23,371 nucleotides of DNA from an uncultured Macromonas sp. (GTDB lineage: Bacteria; Pseudomonadota; Gammaproteobacteria; Burkholderiales; Burkholderiaceae), in contig CAMLOF010000011.1 in assembly GCA_946481585.1 (NCBI GenBank), positions 1 to 23,371 of the forward strand, written 5' to 3'. Position numbers and translations under genes: made by a program. This document shows, in pieces, positions 22,956-23,371 of this stretch. The notes under the pieces are model-generated. The model did no database searches and was not told where the DNA came from. It was given only the letters and a program-made list of their open reading frames with translations. Every line of letters begins with the position of its first letter. The stretch's first letter is position 1.

Positions 22956-23371
22956 TCAGCCCAGCTTCTTCTTGAGCAGTTCGTTGACCTGACCCGGGTT
23001 GGCCTTGCCCTTGCTGGCCTTCATCACCTGGCCCACCAGGGCGTTGAACGCCTTGTCCTTTCCCGCGCGGTATTCGGCCACGTTCTTCTCGTTGGCGGCC
23101 AGCACCTCGTCGATGATGGCTTCCAGCGCGCCGCTGTCGTTCATCTGCTTGAGACCCTTGGCCTCGATCAGCGCATCCACCTGGGCCTGCGGCTCACCAG
23201 CCGGGGCCTCACCGCCCCACAGCGCATCCATGACCTGCTTGCCCGCGTTGTTGCTGATGGTGCCATCGGCAATGCGTGCAATCAGCGCAGCCAGCTGCAG
23301 CGCATTCACGGGCGCCTCGGCGATGTCGCGCTCCTCGGCGTTGAGGCGGCGCGACACCTCGCCCATGATCC
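22956..23371 (-). CDS. gatB: Asp-tRNA(Asn)/Glu-tRNA(Gln) amidotransferase subunit B, C-terminal part
   Basis: The last 138 residues of GatB; the gene runs off the right edge (codons for Ile-Met-Gly-Glu continue beyond 23366, so the Met there is internal). The fragment is the GatB/YqeY C-terminal domain that clamps the t[15 protein letters not shown], then [16 protein letters not shown], and an end at [14 protein letters not shown]. With GatA and GatC the enzyme converts Glu-tRNA(Gln) and/or Asp-tRNA(Asn) to the amidated forms. gatA and gatC are expected upstream on the minus strand beyond the window. The stop codon directly abuts that of the DUF4124 gene in the palindrome TGATCA. Confidence 0.95.
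   Translation of the reverse strand, partial: IMGEVSRRLNAEERDIAEAPVNALQLAALIARIADGTISNNAGKQVMDALWGGEAPAGEPQAQVDALIEAKGLKQMNDSGALEAIIDEVLAANEKNVAEYRAGKDKAFNALVGQVMKASKGKANPGQVNELLKKKLG

Noticed and set aside
1..23371. Search by eye for tRNA, rRNA, CRISPR arrays, transposases, att sites and phage genes
   Set aside because: None seen; gene content and composition look uniform and chromosomal throughout.

Overview
The window is a GC-rich, tightly packed stretch of proteobacterial chromosome. The order exodeoxyribonuclease III / pyrE / DUF4124 protein / gatB, an M48 peptidase opening with MCxLC, and a Gts-type sugar transporter beside gap and a TctDE-type sensor pair all point to a Burkholderiales member, most likely Comamonadaceae (Acidovorax/Comamonas-like). 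This is inferred from protein character and gene order; no 16S sequence is present. I see no tRNA, rRNA, insertion sequence, phage gene or CRISPR array, and no stretch over 300 bases lacks a gene.

Region 1 (1-7702) is a sugar uptake and catabolism locus. It begins with the 3' end of gap (glyceraldehyde-3-phosphate dehydrogenase). A TctE/TctD-type sensor kinase and response regulator follow on the minus strand. They are divergent from a five-gene plus-strand operon: Gts-like sugar-binding protein, two permeases, a MalK/UgpC-type ATPase and a Gfo/Idh/MocA-family dehydrogenase. The AT-rich divergent region carries TTAA direct repeats spaced 11 bp apart, a good candidate response-regulator site. 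Two hairpins separate the binding-protein gene from the permease genes.

Region 2 (7678-11521, minus strand) holds an AmpG-type muropeptide permease and then a CpxR/CpxA-like two-component pair. A CpxR-box-like repeat lies in the gap before the regulator. The region ends in a strong minus-strand terminator, with a possible very short reading frame just before it.

Region 3 (11548-16645) has a Tat-signal M48 metallopeptidase and a GAF-PAS-GGDEF diguanylate cyclase on the plus strand. Converging on them are a YcbL-like metallo-beta-lactamase-fold hydrolase and a GspE/PilB-type secretion or pilus ATPase with no partner genes nearby.

Region 4 (16761-20759) contains a fusion of a VTT (TVP38/TMEM64) membrane domain to a mercuric-reductase-like flavoprotein disulfide oxidoreductase. 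It is followed by a convergent AraC-family regulator, which is divergent from an EamA (DMT) transporter.

Region 5 (20741-23371) has exodeoxyribonuclease III and pyrE, whose start codons overlap on opposite strands, then a DUF4124 envelope protein and the 3' end of gatB.

The content is mostly core metabolism, envelope and signalling. I did not find a clearly new defence or mobile system. The observations most worth pursuing are the VTT-flavoprotein fusion, the TctDE-Gts regulatory arrangement, the overlapping exoIII/pyrE starts and the repeated tail-to-tail gene overlaps.
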